A DNA stretch of 64,000 bases from Typha latifolia (taxonomy: Eukaryota; Streptophyta; Magnoliopsida; Poales; Typhaceae), in NCBI GenBank assembly GCA_019914945.1, contig CM034106.1, positions 9,486,001-9,550,000 of the forward strand, read 5' to 3'. Positions 28,235 through 40,200 of the stretch are shown piece by piece. A program made the position numbers and the translations under genes. How positions within the stretch are numbered: position 1 is the stretch's first letter; every line of letters begins with the position of its first letter. The notes beneath the pieces were generated by a model. That model saw only the letters and a program-made list of their open reading frames with translations. It made no database searches and was not told the DNA's origin.

Positions 28235-29175
28235 TCTCTCTTTATTCTAGAATCCACTATTCTCTCTATCCTCCACAAGAGGGACTTTTATGCCTTGATT
28301 CTCCCCTTTCCGGAGCATTATTCCTCTATATTTGCCACATAACGAGAGAGAGAGAGAGAGAGAGGGGTGGTTGTCGGCGAAGTGATCGAGGATGTCGTAC
28401 CTTCTTCCTCATCTCCACTCAGGATGGGCGGTGGACCAGGCGATCCTGGCGGAGGAGGAGCGCCTCGTCGTCATCCGATTCGGCCACGACTGGGACGAGA
28501 CTTGTATGCAGGTCTAAACCCTAGACCTCTCCCCTTCTCTCGCTTGATTCAATTCGTCGATTTGTTCCTTGGATCTCTCTTTCTTTTCTTTTCTTTTCTT
28601 TTCTTGTAGCTCAATCGCGAGGGTTTTTTCCGATTAGGATTTCTTCTCTTGTTTGTGTCTGGATTGATTAAAGGATTATTTGGTACTTGGGGCTTTATGC
28701 GAATTTAAGTTTCTTGATGCCTTGTTTTTAGTAGAATCGTACGACCTTAATATTGGTTATGAAAAGGAGAAAAAAATAGGATATGTAAGATGGACATCCA
28801 TTTTATAAGCTTATTTTTAGATGATTTCTTTCATTTGAATGTTTGGTTAAATGCGGAATTGTGCAGTTTGGCGTAAAAAAGTTCATCTTGGACTTGTGAA
28901 TCATACGATTTGAGTATGTTAGGAGCAGGAGATAGGTCAGATATTCCATTGTGAAAGCTATGGAGGATACTAAAAAGTATATACAAAGTTTGCTTCCCTT
29001 CTTCTTTTTTTGTAGACGTTAGATGCGTGCTTTGCAATTTCCTGTCTCTTTTAAGGACGAAGGTGAAACCCAGGAACGATGATGGATGGTAAAATTCTCA
29101 CCAACCTTGTAATTAGTTGCTAGGTTTATCATGGGATGATATTTATTGCAATTTGGGGATTTTGTTCAAACCTTG
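28235..29175 (+). repeat. Duplicated segment, copy 2: DIM1 promoter, exon 1 and start of intron
   Basis: Direct-repeat partner of 25895-26775, with the same landmarks in the same order. It ends near GGGATGATATTTATTGCAAT, where copy 1 runs into the tandem array. Copy 2 lacks the array and runs on into the remaining intron of DIM1. Confidence 0.9.
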
Positions 29176-30574
29176 AGGATTCGTTGCAACATGTGACTGT
29201 TAGTTCCAGAATTGTGATCGACTTGTAAGCAATTGGTAAGTATCCATCATTTATTTTGGACTCTGAAGTGTTTAAGTGAATATAGTAAGTATTTAATGCA
29301 TGTTTAGGTGATACTTTCTCTGATTCTGAGTTACTCCATGTTTGTAACTTGCAACATGATGGTTGTAAATGAGTAAATTCTTTATAGCAATCTGGAGGTT
29401 AGTGCTCTTAGACATAATAGAGCAAGCTCACTACCTTGGAAATATGTCTTGCCTTCTATTTGTACTGATTTCGTCTTTGATGTAAATTCTGTTTGATTGT
29501 CATCTATCATCAGTTTTATGCTGTGTATGTGTTTCTGCAGGAAGTCTTTTTCTTTCTGTCCCTGCTTTTGCTTCAATTTTAATAACACATGCTTTCTGTA
29601 TAAATCTTGTATTATGATCCTCAGAGTACTTTATGTACAGTAAAAGGCATGCATTGTGATGCAATCTGATGCTATAAGCTTCAGTTTCTAACCTCTCTCA
29701 ATCTTCTTGAATGCCCCATTACAAGTACTTGTAATGATGGGAATGATTTTATTTTCTGAAACTTTTGCTGAGCGTTTTTTTTTACTGAGAGGGTTTTATG
29801 CTCTTCCAGTCCATAGAAAATCTTAAAGGACCTACTGAAGATTACTCCCTATTTTCTCAGTTGTGGTGTTTACAGTTGTTGGATTTATTAAAGGCCTTAA
29901 AAATGAAAGATAACCAAGTGGGATTGAATTGTTTATTAGTTTTGGTAAATGGTGCCTTGGAATTTTAGCAAATACCCTACCCAGAAGTTACTATCCTCCC
30001 CCTTTAATTCTTTCCATGCCTGCATGTAGTCCATCAGTTGATTGATGGTGTTTGACTTTGAATTGCAACCGATTAGCCTTTCTGCAACAATTTCTCATTG
30101 GCAAGCTTGGATTACCATATTTTGCCTGTAGGAGCACGAATTTTAAGTGAATCCTCCCCTATTCAGAATGTTTTCATTTTCGGTATAATATCCGCACTCT
30201 TTGAATTTTATCTTTCACATTTTCCTTATTGTGTTATGATGGATCTTAACTTCCAAGTTGTGCAGATGGATGAGGTGCTAGCATCTGTAGCAGAGACTAT
30301 AAAGAATTTTGCGGTGATATACCTTGTTGATATTACCGAGGTTCCTGATTTCAATACCATGTACGAGCTGTACGACCCGTCAACAGTGATGTTCTTCTTT
30401 CGTAACAAGCACATCATGATTGATCTTGGCACTGGGAACAACAACAAGATCAACTGGGCAATGAAGGACAAGCAGGAATTTGTTGACATTGTGGAGACCG
30501 TCTACAGGGGGGCCAGGAAAGGTCGTGGTCTGGTTATAGCCCCCAAGGATTACTCTACCAAATATCGCTACTAA
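28392..30574 (+). CDS. YLS8: DIM1/YLS8, U5 snRNP thioredoxin-like splicing protein
   Basis: Two exons, 28392-28511 (40 codons, donor CAG then GTCT) and 30266-30574 (acceptor GTGCAG), joined in phase 0 to a 142-aa protein. The length equals that of DIM1/TXNL4A in plants and animals. Recognisable blocks are MSYLLPHLHSGW, AETIKNFAVIYLVDITEVPD, YDPSTVMFFFRNKHIMID, GTGNNNKINWAMKDKQEF and the C-terminus IAPKDYSTKYRY. The family has a thioredoxin fold without the catalytic cysteine pair and is a core part of the U5 and U4/U6.U5 snRNP, needed for pre-mRNA splicing in the nucleus. The nearer first exon is used here. A second one at 26064-26183 could replace it without changing the protein. A CT/GA tract lies in the leader. 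The gene is convergent with the PPR gene at 31637. Confidence 0.96.
28512..30265 (+). other. DIM1 intron, copy 2 side
   Basis: A 1.75-kb intron. Its first 660 bases belong to the duplicated segment; the rest is single-copy AT-rich sequence with no other exon recognised. Confidence 0.7.
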
Positions 30575-31636
30575 ACTGATACTTTTAATTTAAGTTGTGG
30601 CCTATTATACTGGATTAAGAAGCACCTGATTCTCTTTCTGTAAGCTGTGAATCTCTGGAAACGTGGTTTCAAGTCCTGTATGTTGTGTTTCATTTACCCC
30701 CCAAACCCCATGGATTAGCTCAATGATATTGAACTGCTTGTTGCATGGGTTAACCTAAGTACAAGTACAAATGTGGTACATGATGGTATTGCGTGCTAGG
30801 ATATGTTGATTTCCTTGATAATTTATGATCATTTAAGCAGATGCCCCATACATTCCTTTTGTGACATATATTCTATTTAGCTGCAATGCATGAAGCAAAC
30901 TAACAGAAAAATAATGAAGTTGCAGCTTTATATAACACAAAGGCACCTTATCATAGTTTTATAAGCATCCCTCATTATCTTCCAACTGATAGAAGGTATC
31001 AGAAGAAACTAGGATACAGATGATTCAGGCCTCGAACCCCCTTTGCTTATGCTATATCTGTGTATGACCACACTATCATCTCGCACCCAACAGTTTGAAG
31101 CAACTCAAATCACCACGAATTTACACATTTGCTTAAGCTAGTTGTGGTTGTTCGCAAAATAAAGAAATCACTCTTCTATGGCTATGAAATGCTTTGCATG
31201 TATTCCTTTATGCAGATGATCTTTCAACATAAGATCAGAGTTTTTAGAGTAGCTGTTGATGCCAGAGTAGCTCAAATGAATCACTCTTCTAAAAATTGCT
31301 TGCTGACAAGTTGCTAATTCTGAATCCAAGAAGTCTAGCCTTTAAAGGTCAACTTCCATTAGGACGTAGCCTAGTCTTCATACTGAGTCCTTCTCAGAAG
31401 CATGAAATGCACTTTCTTTCTATATTTTCCGAGCAGTAATTCTGAAACAGAGTGCTTGAAAAGTCAGAACTGAGCATTTTCTCATATAGCTCAACATACA
31501 AATTACACTAGATGTCATGATAATACCTCGTACTCGGGACTCTGCAGCTATAAGAGCTCTTCAGCACAAATATTAGTAACCCAATCAGAAGCCGGCTGAC
31601 AATTTGATCAGTTCTGTCCATACCATCTTCTTCTCA
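30575..31636. other. Region between convergent DIM1 and PPR genes
   Basis: It contains the 3' ends of both transcripts. No coding region or repeat seen. Confidence 0.6.
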
Positions 31637-33289
31637 TTATATGGCTAACGCTTCTTGAATTATGCTATCATCTTCCATTTTCATCTGCAATGTTATAAGA
31701 ATTAACATGGAATAAATTTCTGTGGACTGGGGATGAGCCTTGTCATGAGCAATGAACCTACAAATTATTCCATCAACATCAATCTCACTACATCCTGGAA
31801 CCTTCTTCACACCTCTCTTCTCCATGGCTTCTCTCATCGTCTTCGCATCATCCCATCTTCGAGCAACAGCATAAATATTAGACAGGCCAATATACCTTCC
31901 ATCGTGATGTGGCTCCAATTCCACAAGCCACTTCCCAAGGACCTCTCCTAGATGCACCCAACCATGCGCACGACAACTGCTAACAAGAGCACCTAGAACA
32001 GAAGCACTTGGCTGCACTGGCATACTGTCAACAAGATTGTATGCCTCCTCTATGCGACCTGCTCGACCAAGAACATCGACCAAGCAAGCATAATGCTCAA
32101 CATGAGGAGTCATCCCTTGTGACTCAAGTGATCGAAAGAAGTTCCATGCCTCATCTACCAAACCACCATGAACACAAGCACTCAGCAGACCCAAGTACGT
32201 AATTTCATCTGGGATGACACCCACATTTCGCATTCTTCTAAACATCTCAACTGACTCTTTGCCCATTCCATGCATTGCAAGACCCCCAATCACTGCATTC
32301 CATATCAAGACATCAGTCTTCTCCACTGGAACTGCATGAAATACTCCAAGGGCCTCATGAATCGCTCCACATTTGGCATACATATCGATCAAGGAAGTGG
32401 AAAGTGCAAGGCTCATGCAAAAGCCGTTCTCCTTCAGGTACTGATGGATCCTCCTACCCTTATCAAGAGCCCCTAAATGTGCGCAAGCACACAGCACACT
32501 CACCATTGTGACCTCATTCGCTCTCGGCCTGAAATCTACACCTCCCATCATCTCAGACATTGCAAGGGCTTCCCGGTATTCCCCGCCTTTAACGTAGCCA
32601 TCAATCATTGCACTCCAAGACACGACATCTCTTTCCGGCATTCGATCGAACAAATCCCGGGCTGCAACCAAATCACCGCACTTGGCATACCCATCAACCA
32701 ATGCATTCCACGAGGCCAAATTTGGACGGGAAATTTCATCAAACACCCTACGCGCAAGCTCCACATCACCGCACGACGCATACATATGAATCAAAGAGCT
32801 CTGGACAAAGGGATCCAGCTCGTGCCCGTTCTTCGCGACATGGCAGTGGACAGAAAGCCCGAGCCTGAGCAGCGCGAGCCTCGCGCAGGACTTGACAAGA
32901 AACGGGTAGGTGAGGTGATCAGAAGGGACCTCGGAACGAAGCATCTGGTTGTAGAGAGCGAAAGAAGGGTTAGGGTTCTTGGATCTGGAGAAGCCCCGGA
33001 TGAGGGTGTTGTAGATGAAGGTGTTTGGGAACGGGAGAGAATCGAAGACTTGGAGAGAGTAGCCGATATCGCCGGAGTCAGAGACCGCGGAGAAGAGGAG
33101 GAGCTTGGAGATGAGGAAATTGTCGTTGGAGACGCCGTGGGTGGTTAGTTGGGCGTGGATTTGCTTTAGTTGGGCCATGGATTTGCATTGGTTGAGGAGG
33201 GAGACGAAGAAGTGGTGGTGGTGTTGATGGAGAAAGGGCCTTGTGAAGGGTGGCAGGAGCATTAATTTGGCGGGGTAGAGCTCCCCCAT
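31637..33289 (-). CDS. PLS-class PPR protein with E domain (At5g08305-like)
   Basis: A single intronless frame of 550 aa on the minus strand. The first ATG is at 33289 (MGELYPAKLMLL); the frame extends a few codons upstream without an ATG. After a short N-terminus with a His run comes SLLNQCKSMAQLKQIHAQL, the usual opening of land-plant PLS proteins. Tandem PPR motifs follow, for example NTFIYNTLIRGFSR, DPFVQSSLIHMYASCGDVE, NLASWNALVDGYAKCGDL and DVVSWSAMIDGYVKGGEY. The C-terminus has the E-type region (VLGALVSSCRAHGWV, GRYIGLSNIYAVARRWDDA, VKKVPGCSEIDVDG) and stops without a DYW deaminase domain. Such proteins bind organellar RNA base by base and recruit a deaminase in trans for C-to-U editing; the target cannot be read here. 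Organellar location is expected from the family. No frameshift or truncation. Confidence 0.93.
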   Translation of the reverse strand: MGELYPAKLMLLPPFTRPFLHQHHHHFFVSLLNQCKSMAQLKQIHAQLTTHGVSNDNFLISKLLLFSAVSDSGDIGYSLQVFDSLPFPNTFIYNTLIRGFSRSKNPNPSFALYNQMLRSEVPSDHLTYPFLVKSCARLALLRLGLSVHCHVAKNGHELDPFVQSSLIHMYASCGDVELARRVFDEISRPNLASWNALVDGYAKCGDLVAARDLFDRMPERDVVSWSAMIDGYVKGGEYREALAMSEMMGGVDFRPRANEVTMVSVLCACAHLGALDKGRRIHQYLKENGFCMSLALSTSLIDMYAKCGAIHEALGVFHAVPVEKTDVLIWNAVIGGLAMHGMGKESVEMFRRMRNVGVIPDEITYLGLLSACVHGGLVDEAWNFFRSLESQGMTPHVEHYACLVDVLGRAGRIEEAYNLVDSMPVQPSASVLGALVSSCRAHGWVHLGEVLGKWLVELEPHHDGRYIGLSNIYAVARRWDDAKTMREAMEKRGVKKVPGCSEIDVDGIICRFIAHDKAHPQSTEIYSMLILITLQMKMEDDSIIQEALAI

Positions 33290-34273
33290 GGACCTCAAAA
33301 TATAATACGCGGGGAGATTTAAATGGATTGATACGGCGAAATTGGACTTGAATATTTTATTGGAAAAAAAACAAAAAGAAGCAAATTATAGTTAGCCCCT
33401 TTATTTAAGATAGATTTAGATTTTTCATCCAAAATAGACGATATTCTATTAATGCTAATATTTCTCTCCATGAATAAATGAGAAAATAACTAAACTAGCC
33501 CCTATCATTTACAAATGAAACTATATCTTTGTGAAGTAATTAAGTCCTTTGACGAACTCAATTAACATCTAAATTTCAAAATAGGCAAACCAGCTGAATA
33601 CCAAATCTATTCTAGACGTCCATGCTCTATATTCTGTAAAGATTATACATAATTATTACCGTTCTGCTACTTATATATATATAATATTTCAAAAAGTTCA
33701 TATTAGAACTCTTATTAGTGGTTAAACTCTGATCTATCTGTAGATAAGAATGTTCGAATCGAATTCCATAGACAAGAATTACTGAAGTTAACAGCAAACG
33801 CTAAGTATCGATGCTCATCAAAATGGATCGATTAATATACCAGATAGCCATAAGCCGAGTCAAGACGAATTAGATAGTAAACAACTGGTTTTCTCCATAC
33901 CCATAAGGCCATAATACTATTTTGGAATTTGAAGTGGTTCTGTTTAAATAAGTACCATTCTCTTTGTCCCAGAAAAAAAGAAGAAAAAGAACAACTACCT
34001 TTCGACAAGGCAGAATCAAATAAAAATACTAGTTTTATTCAAATACAGTAGACCTATCATCATCCTCCACTTGCAAATTCTGAAAATAAAAAATATATCT
34101 CTAAGCAATAATAAGCCCTAATGTAAAGCATTGCTTGATGTTGCTGGTGAAAACCAATACGCCTAAACAATGTTATGCCTCTTACTTACTGGTCGAACAT
34201 AGCAGCCAAATTCTTCTTTGCCAATAAAAATATATAACACGTCATCTAACATTGGGAGATCAAATTATATGCC
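33290..34273. other. Intergenic region between PPR and ARP4 genes
   Basis: It holds the PPR promoter and the ARP4 3' end. AT-rich; nothing else recognised. Confidence 0.55.
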
Positions 34274-37200
34274 TCAAGGACACTTTCTTTGGATATAGGA
34301 AACTCCATGCTCCTCATACCTGCCATAGATGTAACAGCAAATTGAAAAGGCATAAGAATTTATTCTGATCTGACTGAAAGAACCCTAATGAATCTGGTAC
34401 TGATAGGAAGAAATATCAAACTTACTCAGCTTTGGAAAACCACATTTGCTGAAATGACCCAAGAGATGCTAGAATGCTCCCTCCAATCCAAACACTGTAG
34501 TAACATTTGTTACATTAGTTGCATTCTCAAAGAAACCAGCTTCCATAAGTGAGAGAGACTAATTTTCATATAAAACAAACATTGTCGCATATGGTACTGA
34601 TAGGAATGTTGTTTACATGACTAACAGAAATCAATTGAACTTACTCCCCCCATCGCCATTTCGTTGTCAGTATATTTATGATCAAAGAGTAATGGGTCTA
34701 ACATGCTACCAGATTGATCGCTTGGTCTCTTTGGGTTGAAATATCGTGCCTCAGCACTAGCAAATTAGATAGGACTTATGTGATCAGACCATCAAATTAT
34801 CCTATCCTATCAAGACGCACTTAAAGTTTATTACTCTGTAATTTGACTCTGCCAGCAGCACAAGACCATTGCAATACTTATTACAATTACGGCTGCAAAC
34901 GATTTTGAGTCAACCAGCAGTATTCTAGGACAGACCAAAATAGACCTGGTTCTCAATTTTAACCCATTCATCATTGGTCAGTTTCGGTTTGTAGAATATT
35001 GACCTGACCATCTAGTTTACCGTCTAAGTTAGATCAAGATTGCTGATTCAAAACCCTAAGCAATCCCTATAAACCAGTTGACTGAAACACCAAGCAAATG
35101 TATGGACAAAGTTCTTCAAAAGAACAACATTAATTATCACAGGCAAAGTTACCAGCATACACATTTATTTGTCATAAAGCAAGAAAAATTCACTAACAGT
35201 TTTTTGGAGAAAAAGTGAGGAAACCCCAAATAAAGCTTTGCATCAAAGTAGCTATGAGTTCAAACGTATCTCTGGAGAACTAACAAGCCAAAGAGATAAA
35301 CTACTAACTGTTGAAAGGATAAAACAATCTATTTAAAATTTTACAACACATACAAAAATAGTCTTTGACTTTTTATTGGCATCTATTTGTAAGCTATTAT
35401 CTTGCTCTCTTTATGATCTCATGAATCCAAGATCATAAATGTTTTGCCAAGTAGCCAGGACTGTTCTGATAAATGCAAAACACGTTACAGTAACAATGAC
35501 AACAACAGAAGCACCAACTTAGCAGGAATTGTTGGGAAGATCAATGGGTAATACAGAACCATCAAACAGTACCTGAATCGCCTCTCTGTTGCATTCCCAC
35601 TCGCCAAAACCTTCACGCGTGCAGCTTGAGGAGCCTCCTGCACCCATACGTGAAATGGAATTGAGAAACTCCGCACTTTAAAGTCCATATCCTATTGACT
35701 TGTCTACACAAAGATGCACTACTCTGTGCACCTCACATGAGAACTAGCATGGTATAAGCACATGCTGCACATCCAATTCGCTTATTGCCTAGAAGAAACG
35801 TTCTGCTACCATTTTTTAAACACTAAGGGATTTGCTACTCAAGAAAAAGGTTTATCATAATAATAGTAATATTCAACCACCAAATTTCATAAACAAATGA
35901 TACAAAAACCTAAGCTAAATTATTAAAGGTCTGTTATAAAAATGTTGTAAGAAACATCACACAGCATAGATCTTCCTAAGATAAGTGGATAGTCTCATAG
36001 TTGCATGATCCACAAAACAATGATACATGAAAAGATGAGTATCTCTATGGATTCAAGACAATCAAGAAAAGAACACAAGGAACAACATCGCTATGGAGAG
36101 AGAAAAATATATCCATCTGTTTTCACAATTTTTTTATGTTGAGCAGAAAAATAGATGATTTACTAGATAGAAATAATAAAAGGATTAGTTTTGAAGCACT
36201 AGCCAAGTTCCTTCAAAAGTAGAAACATATACGTACAATATTTCAACAGATGATACTGAAGAAAGAAATTATTCAACAAACTATTGACAAGTTCAGAGTG
36301 TAGCATATGGACAAGAAAAGGATAAGACTCTTTCTTTCAATAAAAGGAGAAAAAAAAGAAGGATAAGACTCCTGATTAAACAAAGAGATTTTGTTAGATT
36401 AAGCTATACTAGAATGTTGGCATATTTTGAAGAATATAAAAGAGATTCTGTCAGATTAAGCTATACTAGAATGTTGGCAAATTTAGAAGAATATAATTAT
36501 GTTTAGATTCTGCTGCACTTGGCTGGGATCATTTGAACCAGATATTGGTCTAAATTAAATTACAGTAAAATGACAAACTTAGAAGAACATAAGTGCATTT
36601 AGATGCTGCAGTACTGGACTAATTTTCTTCATCTTGTAACCGACTAGGGTTATTTGAATAAGATGTTGATATATACTTTATCTTTTAGTGAGAGCATACC
36701 TCCATTAAGTCCTTCTCAAGCCTCTCTTTTAACTGCTGCATTGATGATGTACCACCAGCGAGCTGTTAAGAGAAAAACAAACAGATGTTAAAATATGACA
36801 GCCACCCACAATTACATACTTACCCAAATCCATAGGTGCACCAGTGCGCAAAAAGAATGCTCTTATAGAAAGCTGCCAAACTTATCATTAGCTAAACATC
36901 ACAATTTCATAGGTCAGAAAAAGTAATACATTGGTCCAAATGGTCACACTTAGAAAGCCCATAAATCAACTGCAGCAAATTGCTTCTTCTCCATCACAAG
37001 TACTACTTTTGCATTGACTAGCAAAAGGACAATTGAATTATGATAGGAGCCTGCCACACACCAACTGGTGTCATGCCATTGTGGTCCCAAGATGGTGCTG
37101 CAAACACATCTCAGGGGTTTTATATTAGTGTATGATTATTGAGCTGAGTGTCAGTATGCCCAGTGCCAATGGAAGTGAACTACCAACAACTAATTGGCAA

Positions 37201-40200
37201 GTGCAGATTCAAATGAACCTTTATAATCTACTGTCAAGGATAGTACTTAACATGAAAACCAGAATGGCTAGTAAGCATGAACATTGGCATGGTAACTACT
37301 TTTTAAACATGATCCAGTAGTAAAAGAACAAATTCATATGTTCGAAGAGCAGGTTAATTATCTTACCAAGATACTGCTGAACAGTTCTCTGCGGATGTCA
37401 ACATCACACCTATTTATGCTCTCAATAACCTAAAGAAGGGAAAAAGTAAGCACCAGAAGATTGAGCAAAATGTTATAAATTGTAGTTCACCTTGTTTGGA
37501 AAACAAATATCAGAAACAACTAACCATTTGTGGGAGGCCACGAAGTGAAACAGAATCAACAAAGCCCTCCATTCCAGGAATAGTCTATTTGAGGGTAAAA
37601 AAAATAAAGAAGTTACATGTAGAATAATTCATGTAAGAAAGAGGAATTCTGTCTACATTGAACAGAAAGAGAAGTCGTGCGTTGTGTTTAGATGGAACAA
37701 TAATTTCAAAGCTCTTATTTCAAATCTGTTAGTCTCATGCCTCTGTGTGAAAACCTTGAGGCTCAAAGTCTATGACATAGTATTATGCCTATGTATTTTA
37801 TCCGGAACTTCTCAAAACGAACATTTTGAAACTTAGAAAACTTTACATCAGACACGTAGAAAGTAGGACACATAATTTTGATAATTGGAGGGCATCAGTT
37901 AGATGATAAGGCTTGCCACCATGCATCACATGGTTTGTGACTCAAGTCATGGAAGGCTGGAAGCAGCTTCTATAGAAATGGGAACAGGTTTGTGTATCTC
38001 TTGCCATCCACAGGCTCTACAATGGCAGGAGCCTCTAGCACCGAGGCACCCTTTAGTAATCTCCAGATTTTACGGAAGCAATGGATCATATTATTCTATT
38101 ATTCTCTATAATTCTCCATATAAAATCAATCTAGGTATGTTGAGAAGTCAATCTTACTTCAATGGTTGGATCCTATTAGGAAGAGAAGGAAGAAAAAAGA
38201 GAAAATTTTGCTACAAGAACTTCAAATAAGCCAGAGAGTTTTACATCATAAATATTAGGGAGGCTCCGAAAGTAGTAAACGAAAATACTCAATAATAATA
38301 AATCACAACCTTACATTTATTTGAAGCAGTGAAATTTTCGGAAATGGAAATAGAAAACATCAAATAGCTAAGATATCATTATCCCTTACCTGAGCTAAAG
38401 ATGGATTAAACAGAACATCGGGAATCTTGAATCTGTCAGCACCAATTTCAATAGTTCTGCCAATAGTTATATGGCGTAAATTCAGTTCAAAATGTAATAA
38501 TAGTTGAACAAACTTTCATAGTAGGTATTGACAAGAACAGAAATGTGATGCAGAAAAGGAAACAGAAAAAGCATGCGGCAGTTGCATTGGACATAAAGCT
38601 AAGTTTTCATAAAAGCACTTCCAGCTGATATAAACCAAACATAGTACTGAACTTACTGTCCATCAGGAAGCTCATATGGAGTCATGGGAACATTTGCATA
38701 TGCATTTTCTGTTTTGAAAAATAAAAAGGTAAAGATCAGTTAACTTCAACATTACACTCACTAAAAACAAAAGGTAAAATACACATAAAGCATACCCACT
38801 ACATCAACTGTTAACCTGAACAATTAATAGGCAATGCAATACAATCAACCAATTTCAACAAACACCTGCATAACATACTCAATTTAACAGGGACTACATT
38901 TATAGAACTGATTTATTTAGTAAGCTATATTAGGTATTACTTTGTTAGAATATAAAATATAAAACCACCGTTTTTTTACAGCTTAAACTTTTAGAGCAGT
39001 TAGTGAGTCAATATGGTATCAAAGTTAGAGTTCATGGGTTCAATTCTGTCATGCCCATCTTTGTTTGGAAAATATAAAAACTTCACTCATTTAAATTAAA
39101 TTCACTTCTTAAGCCCATCAAAATATTTCAGCCCATAAGTGAGGAGTGTTAGAATATAAAATATAAAAATTACAATTCTCTTATAGCTTAAGTTTTTAGA
39201 ACAGTTGATGAGTTAACATACTTAAACGGACGAAATATCATGAGGATATTCTAGGAAAGATGCGAGATCGATAGGCAACAAAGAAACAACAGATTCATAT
39301 AGTAAATAAGAAAAAAAGATCAAGTTTCCAACCATGAGACAAAAAAGATGGGATCACCCAAATCAAATTGCACAGCATGAGAAAGTTAAGTCAATAAAAT
39401 CAAATAATTCATGCGATTAGCAACAGGTTATATCTGTAATTCTTGTATCAGAGGATTACTAACTAGGGCTTCTATAAAGTGTGCAATAAGCTTTCAGCTT
39501 ACAGACGATCAAATAATTCATGTGATTAGCAACAGGTTATATCTGTAATTCTTGTATCAGAGGATTACTAACTATGGCTTCTATAAAGTGTGCAATAAGC
39601 TTTCAGCTTACAGACGAAGCAAGTTTGAAGTCGCAAAGATCAAGACATATCTGCCAAGAGAAACCTGACTTGCAAAAAGCTCATTGACTGATCTATTTTT
39701 AATATCTGTGACATATATAGAATTCAACCATAGTACGATGCTGGTTCAATAATTCCAACAAATAATGGCAGAACCCAGTCAGGCAATGAATATATTGGTT
39801 TTTTAAAAACAACTGAGGAGAATCTCTAAAATATGGATCTCAAACAGCCTAACTGATATTTGCTGTATTTTGCTGATTGAACTCAAGGATTTAGAAGCAA
39901 ATAATGGCAGAAACCAGTCAGGCAATGAATATATTGGTTTTTTTTCAAAAACAACTGAGGAGAATCTCTTAAATATGGATCTCAAACAGCCTAAATGATA
40001 TTTGCTGTATTTTGCTGCTTGAACTCAAGGATTTAGAAACAAATGAGCAATGGGCACTTCAAACTGCAAGATGGAACTGGGTCTGTATGCAATATGTTTA
40101 ATAACTGGAGGAAATAAGATATGAGACTAGAGATGAGCCATCAATGCCTTGCATCTAAAAATACAAGAACATATAGAAGGAATTAGTATAAACATACGAG

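Noticed and set aside
32477..33148. 223-codon + strand ORF
   Set aside because: Antisense shadow of the PPR gene, which is clearly coding on the minus strand.
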